Shown in pieces: positions 7,582-15,729 of a DNA stretch of 64,000 nucleotides. Source of the DNA: Actinomadura barringtoniae (GTDB taxonomy: Bacteria > Actinomycetota > Actinomycetes > Streptosporangiales > Streptosporangiaceae); contig NZ_JAGEOJ010000007.1 in the NCBI RefSeq assembly GCF_017573505.1, positions 186,001-250,000 on the forward strand, written 5' to 3'. The first letter of the stretch is position 1. Each line of letters begins with the position of its first letter. The position numbers and the translations under genes were made by a program. The notes beneath the pieces were generated by a model. That model ran no database searches and was not told where the DNA came from. It worked only from the letters and a program-made list of their open reading frames with translations.

Positions 7582-10500
7582 CTATGCGGTTGTTTGGGGT
7601 CTGTTTGGCCGATGTGGCGGGTGCTGTTCGAGCAGCTCGAGGGCCGTTTCGATGGCCTTCTCCAGCTGCGTGTCATGCCCCGCGGCGTAGTCCTGCGGCG
7701 CGATGTCGACCTCGATGTCGGGGTCGGTCCCGTAGTTCTCCAGCCGCCAGCCGACGTCGTCGAACGCGAAGGAGAACTCCGGCTGCGTGGTCAGCGTCAG
7801 GTCGGCGAGCCGGTGCCGCGGCAGGATCCCGACCACCCCGCCCCACGTGCGCCGGCCGATGAGCGGGCCGAGCTTCAGCCGCTTGAACGAGTGGGCGAAG
7901 ACGTCGCCGTCCGAGCCCGTGAACTCATTGATGAGCCCGACCAGCGGCCCGGCGGGCGACTGCGGCAGGTAGGGCGTCGGCACGCCCCAGCGCGGATGGT
8001 CGAAGCCGAGCCTGGGCCGTGCGAGCTTCTCCAGCAGCAGGCTCGACACGTGCCCGCCGCCGTTGAACCGCGCGTCCACGATGAGCGCGTCGCAGTCGTA
8101 CTGCGTAAGGTAGCCGCGGTGGAACTCGGCGAACCCGGTGGCCTTCATGTCGGGGATGTGCAGGTAGCCGACCCGCCCGCCGGTCCGTTCGCACACCAGC
8201 CGCCGGTTGCCGCTCACCCAGTCGCGGTAGCGCCCCGGCCGTTCGTTGCGTACGGCCCGGACGGTGACGCGCGTCGGCGCGCGGTCGCCTCGCTGCAACG
8301 TGAGCTCGACCTCCTGCCCGACCTGGTTGACCAGGTGCTCCTGCGGATCGGAGAGCCCGAGCCCGACCGGCTGGCCGTTCACCGCGAGCACCGCGTCGCC
8401 GGGCAGCACGTCGATGCCGGGAACGTTCAGCGGTGAGGTCGCGAGCGCGTCCCACGGGTCCCCGTGCACGATGCTCTCGATCACGTAGCGACCGGTCTCC
8501 AGGTCGATCGACCAGTCCACGCCGAGGTGCGCCTGCGGGTAGATGGTCTGCGGCCGGTACGCGCCGCCGCGCTCGTACGCGTGCGAGGTGCCCAGCTCAC
8601 CCTGCATCTCCCACAGCAGGTCGGAGAACTCGCTGCGGGTGCTGACCCGGTCGACCAGCGGCAGATAGCGCTCATACACCCCGTGCCAGTCCAGCCCGGA
8701 CATGTCCTCGCTCCAGAAGTGCTCCAGCTGCAGCCGCCAGGCCTCCCGGAACATCTGCCGCCACTCGCTCTCCGGGCTGATCGACACCTTCACCCGGGAC
8801 AGGTCGATCCAGCCGCTCGCCCGACCCGGCCGGTCGCCGTCCGGCAGGTCCTTGCCGGCCGCCGCGACCCGGATCCTGCGGTCCGCGCGGTAGACCAGCG
8901 TCGTCTCGTCCCGCGCCAGCCAGAAGTCGTTGATGTTGCTGGCCAGCTGCTTGTGCTTCTGGTCCTTGAAGTCGTACGCGAGCAGCGCGCTGCTCAGCAG
9001 GGTCTCGCCGCGCACGCCCTCGATCGGCTGGTACGACAGCAGCACCCGGGCGGTCCCGCGCACCCCGGCGACCCGCGCGTACCGCGCCTCCGGAACGGGG
9101 AACGCGACCACCCGCCGGTCGATCCCGTTGAACTCGATCTCCACCGTGGTCGTCTCGCCCCGATCGACGTCCTTGCCCTCGGGCGGGGCGAGGAACGGCG
9201 AGGGCACATCGGCCCGGAGTGCGACCGCGTACGGGAGCGTGCCGAGCGGGAAGCCCATCTCGAACTGCAGCGAGTCGGAGATCGGATTGAAGACCCGGGC
9301 GCCGATGAAATAGAGCAGCTCGCCGTTCGGGTCGAAGGACGGCCGCCGGTCGCGCAGCACCGGCTCCAGCAGGATCCGCGACTCGCGCGTCGCGACCCGG
9401 CACACCTTGATGGCGGTCGTCTGCGCGGTGTCGGGACAGGTGTAGGCGAGCCAGCGGCCGTCCGGTGACCAGGCCGGGTCCTCGATGGCGCCGAACGGGC
9501 TGGCGTCCAGCCGGATCGCGGGCGCGGCGGGGTCGGCGGCGTGCACCAGGAGCAGCTCGTTGCGGTGGTTGGTCAGCGCCACCTGGTCGCTGGTGCCGGG
9601 CGCGACGGCGAGTGAGGTGACGCGGCCCGTGTCGGCCTCGAACTCGGCCGGCGCCCGTTCGCCGTCGGCGGTGAGCAGCACGAGCCGTTCGCGCGCGCCG
9701 TCGTCGCTCGCCGCGGCGATCAGGCGGCACCGGTCGTTCAGCCAGGTGAGCAGCCGGTAGCGGACGCCGGTCGGGGCGCCGTGCCGCCGCACGGGACCGG
9801 CCCAGTTCCCGAACGTGAAGGCCTTGCCCCGCGTGGTGATCGCGAGCCCGGTGCCGTCGGGGCTCGGCGTCACGCTGTCGAGGTATTCGGCGGCGTCGGC
9901 GAACCGCCTGTGCCGCTGCGCCCGCGACGATCCCAGCCGGATGTCGATCCGGCGGGATCCGGCCGAGGCGTCGTCCGAGGCGCCGTCCGCCGGGTCGAGC
10001 AGGAAGATGTCGCCGCCCGCGTGGTAGACCAGCCGCCGCCCGTCGCTCGCCAGGTTGCGCGCGTAGAAGTCCTCGTGGTCGGTGTGCCGTCGCAGGTCCT
10101 CGCCGCCGACCGTGCACGAGTAGACGTTGCCGACGCCCTCGTGGTCGGAGAGGAAGAAGATCCGGTCGCCGATCCAGCAGGGCGCCGCGATGTTGCCGTC
10201 CAGGCGCGGCAGCCGCTCGAAGCTGCCCTCCCCGCTGCGGTCGATCCACAGGTAGCCGGTCGTGCCGCCGCGGTAGCGCTTCCATCGGGCCGGGTCGGCG
10301 GTGTTGCGGCCTAGCACGACGCCGCCGTCCGGGCCGTACGAGACGGAGTTGGCCGGGCCGTACGGCAGCCGTTCGGGCGGCGCGTGCCCCTCCGCGCCGA
10401 CCCGGTGCAGCCAGCGCATGGTGGCGAACGGCTGCCCGGCGTCGCCCGCGTAGACGACCATGCCGTCCGGGTCCCAGCCGACGACGCGGCATCCGGCGCC

Positions 10501-10749
10501 CTGGTAGGTGAGACGCCGCGCGGCGCCGCCCGACAGCGGCATCACGTAGACCTCGTCCGGGCCCTCTTCGCTGCCGACGAACGCCACCTGGGACGCGTCC
10601 GGGGAGATCCGCGGATGCCCGACCTCGGCCGGGGTGGCGGTCAGCCGCCAGGCGCGCCCGCCCTCGACCGGGACGAGCCAGAGATCGTCGTCGGAGACGA
10701 AGACCACGAGCTCGTCCAAGATCGCCGGATACCGCATGTACTCAGGCAC
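7582..10749 (-). CDS. Tricorn-type protease (S41 family)
   Basis: Large cytosolic self-compartmentalising peptidase of 1055 residues, the usual tricorn length. The N-terminal half carries WD/propeller-like repeats such as ISPDASQVAF and WSPDGRWLAY. It is followed by a core domain with GTSHAYE (catalytic His), a PDZ domain around LPGDAVLAVNGQPV, and a C-terminal S41 core. There NEFTGSDGD holds the nucleophile Ser946, followed by the RRTWGG motif. Tricorn trims peptides made by the proteasome. The start is GTG at 10749 with GGGGAAG about 10 bases upstream; an ATG four codons later is possible. No interacting-factor aminopeptidase is seen next to it. Confidence 0.93.
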   Translation of the reverse strand: MPEYMRYPAILDELVVFVSDDDLWLVPVEGGRAWRLTATPAEVGHPRISPDASQVAFVGSEEGPDEVYVMPLSGGAARRLTYQGAGCRVVGWDPDGMVVYAGDAGQPFATMRWLHRVGAEGHAPPERLPYGPANSVSYGPDGGVVLGRNTADPARWKRYRGGTTGYLWIDRSGEGSFERLPRLDGNIAAPCWIGDRIFFLSDHEGVGNVYSCTVGGEDLRRHTDHEDFYARNLASDGRRLVYHAGGDIFLLDPADGASDDASAGSRRIDIRLGSSRAQRHRRFADAAEYLDSVTPSPDGTGLAITTRGKAFTFGNWAGPVRRHGAPTGVRYRLLTWLNDRCRLIAAASDDGARERLVLLTADGERAPAEFEADTGRVTSLAVAPGTSDQVALTNHRNELLLVHAADPAAPAIRLDASPFGAIEDPAWSPDGRWLAYTCPDTAQTTAIKVCRVATRESRILLEPVLRDRRPSFDPNGELLYFIGARVFNPISDSLQFEMGFPLGTLPYAVALRADVPSPFLAPPEGKDVDRGETTTVEIEFNGIDRRVVAFPVPEARYARVAGVRGTARVLLSYQPIEGVRGETLLSSALLAYDFKDQKHKQLASNINDFWLARDETTLVYRADRRIRVAAAGKDLPDGDRPGRASGWIDLSRVKVSISPESEWRQMFREAWRLQLEHFWSEDMSGLDWHGVYERYLPLVDRVSTRSEFSDLLWEMQGELGTSHAYERGGAYRPQTIYPQAHLGVDWSIDLETGRYVIESIVHGDPWDALATSPLNVPGIDVLPGDAVLAVNGQPVGLGLSDPQEHLVNQVGQEVELTLQRGDRAPTRVTVRAVRNERPGRYRDWVSGNRRLVCERTGGRVGYLHIPDMKATGFAEFHRGYLTQYDCDALIVDARFNGGGHVSSLLLEKLARPRLGFDHPRWGVPTPYLPQSPAGPLVGLINEFTGSDGDVFAHSFKRLKLGPLIGRRTWGGVVGILPRHRLADLTLTTQPEFSFAFDDVGWRLENYGTDPDIEVDIAPQDYAAGHDTQLEKAIETALELLEQHPPHRPNRPQTTA

Positions 10750-10791
10750 ATGAGGAGTTCTTCCCCGGTCGCGGCCAGTAATCGCCCCTGG

Positions 10792-11667
10792 TCAGACCCA
10801 AGAACGGTCGAGGAAATCGGCGATCAGCGGTGCGATCTCGGCGAGGTTCTCCTCCAGGGCGAAGTGGCCGGTGGGAAACACGTGCAGCTCAGCGTCCGGA
10901 AGGTCGCGCAGGTAGGCGCGGGCACCTGGCTCGGGGAAGAACAGGTCGTTACTCCCCCAGGTGATCAGCGTCGGCGGCGCGTACTCGCGCAGCCAGGCCT
11001 GCCACTTGCCGTACTGCCCAACGTTGGAGTGGTAGTCGAACGCCAGGTCCACCTGGGCCTCCTTGCGTCCAGGGAGGTCGAGGAAGTGCTGGTCGAGCGT
11101 CCATCCGTCCGGCGCGATGGTCTCCGGGTCGCTCGTTCCGCCCTCGTACTGGCCGCGCGTGCCCTGCAGGGTGAGCAGGCCGCGGATGGTGTCCTCGGCG
11201 CCCGGGTGCTCTTGACGCAGGGCCACGAAGTCCCGCGCACCCTGCGAAAGGCCTTCCTCGTAGGCGTTTCCGTTCTGCACGACCAGGCCCGCGATCCACT
11301 CGGGGTGCCGCAGCGCCAGCCGGAAGCCCACCGGCGCGCCGAAGTCGAAGAGGTAGGCGACGAACCGTTCCACGCCGAGTTCGCGCACGAATCCCTCGGT
11401 GATGTCGGCGAGCCGGTCGAACGAGTAGGTGAAGCCCTCGGGCGCCTCGGTGTGCCCGAAGCCGGGGTAGTCGGGGGCGATCAGCCGGTAGCGGGCGCCC
11501 AGCACGTCGATCAGCCGCCGGAACTGGTGCGACGCGGACGGGAAGCCGTGCAGGAGCAGCAGGACCGGGGCCTCGTCCACCACCGGCACCGACTCGCGAT
11601 AGAAGACCCGCACCCCGTCGACCTCGACGAAGCGATGAACGGTGCGTGCGACCAGGGGGAACGTCAT
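10792..11667 (-). CDS. Alpha/beta hydrolase (epoxide hydrolase/haloalkane dehalogenase-like)
   Basis: Cytosolic alpha/beta-hydrolase of 291 residues. It has the oxyanion motif HGFPSAS, the PDYPGFGHTEAPE strand, an Asp nucleophile in LFDFGAPVG, and a catalytic His in PTGHFALEE. An Asp nucleophile is typical of epoxide hydrolases and haloalkane dehalogenases rather than esterases. Substrate is unknown. I prefer ATG at 11667 because AAAGG lies 9 bases upstream; a GTG two codons earlier would sit too close to it. The gene is divergent from a CGNR regulator across a region with inverted and direct repeats, so that regulator probably controls it. Confidence 0.85.
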   Translation of the reverse strand: MTFPLVARTVHRFVEVDGVRVFYRESVPVVDEAPVLLLLHGFPSASHQFRRLIDVLGARYRLIAPDYPGFGHTEAPEGFTYSFDRLADITEGFVRELGVERFVAYLFDFGAPVGFRLALRHPEWIAGLVVQNGNAYEEGLSQGARDFVALRQEHPGAEDTIRGLLTLQGTRGQYEGGTSDPETIAPDGWTLDQHFLDLPGRKEAQVDLAFDYHSNVGQYGKWQAWLREYAPPTLITWGSNDLFFPEPGARAYLRDLPDAELHVFPTGHFALEENLAEIAPLIADFLDRSWV

Positions 11668-11694
11668 CTTCACATGCCTTTCAACGGCTTTGAT

Positions 11695-11751
11695 GCATTA
11701 GTTCTAGCGTTCGCATCCTAATGCGTCAACCCAGTGAGTTAGAATTAGTTC
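11695..11751. promoter_or_regulatory. Probable operator between hydrolase and CGNR regulator
   Basis: The 85-bp divergent region holds a perfect inverted repeat GCATTAG (11695-11701)/CTAATGC (11718-11724), and the octamer ATTAGTTC occurs twice (11697-11704 and 11744-11751). The region is markedly more AT-rich than its surroundings. The second octamer ends one base before the regulator start codon, which suits autorepression by the adjacent CGNR protein. That assignment is inferred from position. Confidence 0.55.
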
Positions 11752-11752
11752 C

Positions 11753-12304
11753 ATGAGCGAACCGCTGATCGGCGAGCCCCTGGCCCTCGACCTGGTCAAC
11801 ACCCGCCACGCCGAGGGCGACCATCTCGACACCCCAGCGGCCCTGCGTTCCTGGCTCCAGCTCCAGGCCGAACGCCTCCCCGAGCCCGTCCCCGGCTCGC
11901 TCACCGACGCCGATCTAGAGGCCGTGCAAGCCGTACGGCAGCACACCGCGACCGCCCTCGGCCACGCCCGCAACGGTGAAGCGCCACCCGCCGCCGCGCT
12001 CCGCGCGCTCGCCGAAGCACAGGCCGCCGCACCCGCCGTACGCGAGCTGACCTGGGACGGCGCGAAGGTCGCCGCCGCGCCGCGCAGGTCAGGCCCGTAC
12101 GGCAGCCGCCTGGCCGCGCACCTCGCGGAGGCCGCCGCCGACCTGCTCACCGACCCGAGGCTCGGCCAGGTCCGCGCCTGCGAGGCCGACGACTGCGTGA
12201 TGCTCTTCCTGCCCGCGCACCCCCGCCGCCGCTGGTGCTCGGCCGCCCGCTGCGGCAACCGCGCCCGCGTCGCCCGCTACTACGAACGCCACAAGGACTC
12301 TTGA
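11753..12304 (+). CDS. CGNR zinc-finger (ABATE-domain) transcription regulator
   Basis: Regulator of 183 residues. The N-terminal ABATE-type region starts with GEPLALDLVNTRH, a typical ligand-sensing start. The C-terminal CGNR zinc finger has the ligands C-x4-C (RACEADDC) and C-x3-RCGNR (WCSAARCGNRARVARYYERH). Members of this family usually regulate an adjacent enzyme gene. Here the alpha/beta hydrolase diverges from it across a repeat-rich promoter, which fits local control. Confidence 0.9.
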   Translation: MSEPLIGEPLALDLVNTRHAEGDHLDTPAALRSWLQLQAERLPEPVPGSLTDADLEAVQAVRQHTATALGHARNGEAPPAAALRALAEAQAAAPAVRELTWDGAKVAAAPRRSGPYGSRLAAHLAEAAADLLTDPRLGQVRACEADDCVMLFLPAHPRRRWCSAARCGNRARVARYYERHKDS

Positions 12305-12334
12305 CGATCACGCCGTCTCAGGGAGACTGGTCCG

Positions 12335-12550
12335 GTGGTCAAGACCCTGCACCCCCGCAGCTACAACGACGTGTTCTACGTCGGGCACTTCTTCCGCAGG
12401 GGCATCGCGGTGCTGATGGACCTCTCCGAGATGAGCGACAAGGACGCGACGCCCCTGGTGGACTTCGCCGCCGGCCTCATCATCGGGCGGGGCGGCGCGA
12501 TGGAACGCGTGACGCCCAAGGTCTTCCTGCTGATCCCCGAGGCCAGTTGA
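12335..12550 (+). CDS. Orphan short SepF-domain protein
   Basis: Compact 71-residue protein that matches the SepF core (formerly DUF552): PRSYNDVFYVGHFFRRGIAV, then VDFAAGLIIGRGG and a final KVFLLIPE strand. SepF tethers the FtsZ ring to the membrane. This version lacks the N-terminal amphipathic membrane helix and linker of the canonical 140-200-residue protein and is far from any ftsZ/mraY cluster in view. It may cap or modulate the main SepF, or have another role. The GTG at 12335 has GGGAG 9 bases upstream. Its stop overlaps the TTG start of the kinase gene that follows (TTGA), suggesting coupled translation. Confidence 0.8.
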   Translation: MVKTLHPRSYNDVFYVGHFFRRGIAVLMDLSEMSDKDATPLVDFAAGLIIGRGGAMERVTPKVFLLIPEAS

Positions 12551-14451
12551 GCGGTTACGCCCGGAGCGCCGAGGACCTTCCTCCCCGGATCGCGCGCGGC
12601 ATGCTGTGGACCGCGCTCGGCCTGCTGCTCCTCGTCCGCCTGCTCGTCTGGACGGACGACGGGGTGCCCCCGGAGTCGATGGCGCTCACGGCGGCGCCCT
12701 ATCCGCCGCTGATCCTCATCCTGATGCGGCGGTGGCGCGCCCGTCCCCGGGTCCGGTACGGGGCGCTGGTCGCGCTGGCGGCGCTGTCGTTGCTGCCGTT
12801 CGCCGTGATCGGGACGGGCTGGGAGTGGCTGCCTTGGCCGGTCGCGGCGGGGGTGCTGTGCGTGCTCCCGATCCGGGCGGCGTTGCCCCTGTTCACGGCG
12901 ATCCTCATCGCCACGGGTGCCGGGGGCGTCCTGGCGGGTGAGGCGGCCGACGCCTGGCACTGGCGGGTGTCGGCCACCGGGATCGACTCACTGATCGTCT
13001 TCAGCCTGTACGCGCTCGCCGCGATGGTGACCGACCTGCACGCCGCCCACGATGAGCAGGCCCGGCTGGCGACGCTCCGGGAACGGCTGCGGGTGGACGG
13101 CGAACTGCGCGCGACGGTGGACGCCGACCTGCGGGACATCGCCGGTACGCTACGGCGCGCCGCGCAGCGGGCCGCGAGCGCCGAGCCGGGCCTCGCACGC
13201 GACGGCCTTCGCGAGGCCACCGCCACCGCCCGCCGGGCCCTCGCCGGCATCCGCGCCACGGCGAGCGGCTACCGGGCCGCCGTGCCGCTCGCGTCGACGC
13301 CGATCCGATCGCCCCGGCTCGCGCGCCTGATCCTGCTCGCCGTGCTGCTCCTGCAGGCGGAGAAGGCCGTGACGCGCGTCTGGGTCGTCCCCCGCGACCG
13401 CCCGCTGCTGTTTCTCGTGATCCCGGCCCTGACCGGCGCGATCGTGCTGTTCATGCGGCCACCATCGCCATGGCGCGTCGCGCTGATCGCGCTGCTGGTC
13501 GTGCCGCTCGCATGGCCCGGCGCCGTGCTCGCCGAGCCACTGGCCGGGGTGTACCAGTTCTGGGGCTTCCTGATCGGTGCCGCGCTGGTCGGGATGCGCC
13601 CGCCGTGGTCCTGGGCGGTCGTGGCGGGCGTGTTCGGCCTGACCATCCTGTTGTTCTTCTTCCCGCCCCCCGTACCGAGCCTGCCGGGAGCCGCGGCGAA
13701 CCTGATCTCCGAGATCATCCTGGCGTGGGTGGTGTACACCCTGACCCGGCTGGCGGACCTGGTGGTGCTGCTCCGGCGTGCCCGGGACGACCTGGCGCGG
13801 GCGGCGGTGACCGCCGAACGCACCCGGATCGGCCGCGACCTGCACGACGTGCTCGGGTTCAGCCTGTCGGCGGTCGCGCTGCGGGGCGAACTCGCCGCCA
13901 CACTGGTGGAGCACGATCCGGAGCGAGCGCGGAGCGAGGTCGCCACGCTCATCGAGCTGGTGGAACGTTCCCGATCCGAGCTCGGCTCGATCACCAGCGG
14001 CCGGATCCGCTTGCTGCTGAGCCGCGAGGTCGACTCGGCGCTGGAGGTGCTGGCAGCGGCGGGCGTCGACGCGGACGCGCGGGTGGAGACCGGTGCGCTC
14101 CCGGTCGCCGTCGACACCGCGCTGGCGGCCATGCTGCGGGAGAGCGTGACCAACGTGCTGCGGCACAGCGACGCGCGGACCTGCGCCATCACGATCACCC
14201 GCGGGCCCGGCGGGGTCGTACGGCTGTCGGTGGTGAACGATGGTGCCGCCTCGGCGGGGGTTCCCCGGCTCGGATCGGGGCTGAAGGGGCTCGCGGAACG
14301 GAGTGGCGGGCGGCTCAGCGCCGGGCCGCGGCCGGGTGGGCGCTTCGAGGTGGTGGCGGAGTTCGACGGGCCCGCCTCAGATCCAGCCGGCCTCGGTGGC
14401 GATGCGGATGGCGTCGACCCGGTTGCGGGCGTCCAGCTTGGTGACCGCTGA
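12547..14451 (+). CDS. Tandem-duplicated DesK/NarL-type sensor kinase with a dead first half
   Basis: Membrane histidine kinase of 634 residues built from two similar halves. Each has several membrane segments (about 18-36, 70-160; then 258-400) followed by a helical dimerisation box. The second half is complete: ERTRIGRDLHDVLGFS with His433, an N-box (ESVTNVLRHSDA) and a G-box (GSGLKGLAER). In the first half the equivalent box reads DADLRDIAG with Arg196 in place of His, and no ATPase domain follows. The TTG start overlaps the SepF-like stop. The 3' end overlaps that of the LuxR-type regulator on the other strand by 75 bp. Confidence 0.85.
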   Translation: MSGYARSAEDLPPRIARGMLWTALGLLLLVRLLVWTDDGVPPESMALTAAPYPPLILILMRRWRARPRVRYGALVALAALSLLPFAVIGTGWEWLPWPVAAGVLCVLPIRAALPLFTAILIATGAGGVLAGEAADAWHWRVSATGIDSLIVFSLYALAAMVTDLHAAHDEQARLATLRERLRVDGELRATVDADLRDIAGTLRRAAQRAASAEPGLARDGLREATATARRALAGIRATASGYRAAVPLASTPIRSPRLARLILLAVLLLQAEKAVTRVWVVPRDRPLLFLVIPALTGAIVLFMRPPSPWRVALIALLVVPLAWPGAVLAEPLAGVYQFWGFLIGAALVGMRPPWSWAVVAGVFGLTILLFFFPPPVPSLPGAAANLISEIILAWVVYTLTRLADLVVLLRRARDDLARAAVTAERTRIGRDLHDVLGFSLSAVALRGELAATLVEHDPERARSEVATLIELVERSRSELGSITSGRIRLLLSREVDSALEVLAAAGVDADARVETGALPVAVDTALAAMLRESVTNVLRHSDARTCAITITRGPGGVVRLSVVNDGAASAGVPRLGSGLKGLAERSGGRLSAGPRPGGRFEVVAEFDGPASDPAGLGGDADGVDPVAGVQLGDR

Positions 14452-14991
14452 CGCGAGGTAGTTGCGGACGGTCCCGTACGTCAGGAAGAGCCGTTCGGCC
14501 ACCTCCAGCGGCTGCGCGCCGGTGGCCGACAGCCGCAGCACCTCGGTCTCGCGCTGGGTGAGCGGGCTCGGCGGCGCCTGGAGCGCGGTCAGCGCGAGGG
14601 CAGGGTCGACCACCTGGCCGCCGCCCGCGACCGTGCGGATGGCCTCGACCAGGTCGGCAGGCCGGATGTCCTTCGGCACGAACCCCGCGACCCCCGCGTC
14701 CAGCGCCCGCCTCAGCTGCCCCGGCTTGCTCAGCGCGGTGAGGATGAGGACGCGGCACGACGGCAGCCGCTCGCGCAGCGCGCCGGCCGCCGTGATCCCG
14801 TCCAGCTCGGGCAGGTCAATGTCGATCACCGCGACGTCGGGGCGTTCGCGTTCGGCGGCGGGCACGATCTGGGCGCCGGACGCGACCTGCGCGACGACCT
14901 CGATGCCGTCCTCCAGGCTCAGCAGCTCGACCAGCGCCTCGCGCAGGAGGTGCATGTCCTCCGCGATCAGCACCCTGGTCATGGACCTCAT
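14377..14991 (-). CDS. NarL/LuxR-family response regulator
   Basis: DesR-like response regulator of 204 residues: receiver with VLIAEDMHLL and phospho-acceptor Asp in AVIDIDLPELDG, then a LuxR-type HTH with PLTQRETEVLRL and a recognition helix around YGTVRNYLASAVTKL. The neighbouring DesK-type kinase is the obvious partner, but the pair is tail-to-tail with overlapping 3' ends rather than co-transcribed. A second in-frame ATG three codons in is also possible. Confidence 0.93.
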   Translation of the reverse strand: MRSMTRVLIAEDMHLLREALVELLSLEDGIEVVAQVASGAQIVPAAERERPDVAVIDIDLPELDGITAAGALRERLPSCRVLILTALSKPGQLRRALDAGVAGFVPKDIRPADLVEAIRTVAGGGQVVDPALALTALQAPPSPLTQRETEVLRLSATGAQPLEVAERLFLTYGTVRNYLASAVTKLDARNRVDAIRIATEAGWI

Positions 14992-15081
14992 GATCGCTCA
15001 CGGATGTGCGAAATGCATATGACGCTCATGACAGCGGCACTGTGAGGCCGCGCCCCGGACCATCGATGATCTTCATATGAC

Positions 15082-15648
15082 TCAGGGTGTGCGGGCGACG
15101 GCGACCACGGCGTCGGTGAGCGCGGCGGCGTACGCGTCGGTGAGCTTGCTCGTGTCCAGCAGCAGCGCGTACCACATCGGGCCGAAGACCAGGTCTATCA
15201 GCAGGTCGTCGCTCGGGTGGGACACCTCGCCGCGTTCGCGCGCGTGGCCGAGGATCTCGCGGACGGCGTCGCGGCGGTGGCTGATGAGGCGTTCGTTCAG
15301 CAGCGCCGTGAAGCTCTCGTCCTGGAGTGCCTCGGCCGCCAGGGCACGGTTCAGCACGCCGTTGATGCCGCGCTGGCCGGCGAAGGTCTCCTCGAGGAGG
15401 GCGAGGAGGTCTTCGCGCAGGTCGCCGGTGTCGGGTGTCGGCAGCCTGGTCTTGGCGAACGTCGCCAGGGCGTCCAGGATCACCTCGCCCTTGCCTGCGT
15501 AGCGGCGGTAGATCGCCTGCTTGGAGACGCCGCTGCGCGCGGCGATGCCCTCCATGCTCACGCCCTTGTAACCCTGCTCCTCGATCAGCTGGAGCGTGGC
15601 CTGGCGGATCGCGTCGTCGACGGCGGGATCGCGGGGTCGTCCGGTCAT
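15082..15648 (-). CDS. TetR/AcrR-family repressor
   Basis: Repressor of 188 residues. The N-terminal HTH is clear: RQATLQLIEEQGYKGVSMEGIAARSG followed by SKQAIYRRYAGK. The C-terminal ligand domain is the type often called TetR_C_11. The ATG at 15648 begins right at MTGRPRDP. It is divergent from an MFS transporter operon, and the 81-bp gap between the two carries duplicated palindromes. It most likely represses the transporter operon and itself. Confidence 0.92.
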   Translation of the reverse strand: MTGRPRDPAVDDAIRQATLQLIEEQGYKGVSMEGIAARSGVSKQAIYRRYAGKGEVILDALATFAKTRLPTPDTGDLREDLLALLEETFAGQRGINGVLNRALAAEALQDESFTALLNERLISHRRDAVREILGHARERGEVSHPSDDLLIDLVFGPMWYALLLDTSKLTDAYAAALTDAVVAVARTP

Positions 15649-15663
15649 GCGACAGCAGACTAC

Positions 15664-15715
15664 TTGACATACGCACCGTTCCGTATTGTAATTGCAATAC
15701 GCACCGCACCGTATT
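15664..15715. promoter_or_regulatory. TetR operator/promoter region of the MFS operon
   Basis: Two near-identical imperfect palindromes of the form ATACG-N8-CGTAT lie at 15669-15686 and 15698-15715. Between them CGTATTG (15682-15688) and CAATACG (15695-15701) form a further inverted repeat. A TTGACA -35 hexamer is at 15664-15669, with TTGTAA 17 bases downstream as a weak -10. The operators overlap the promoter, so the adjacent TetR protein could block it. Confidence 0.65.
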
Positions 15716-15729
15716 GGAAGGAGGATGTC

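Noticed and set aside
12235..12546. Upstream extension of the tandem kinase frame over the CGNR and SepF-like genes
   Set aside because: It is out of frame with both genes, which have good domain matches; the TTGA overlap gives a better kinase start.
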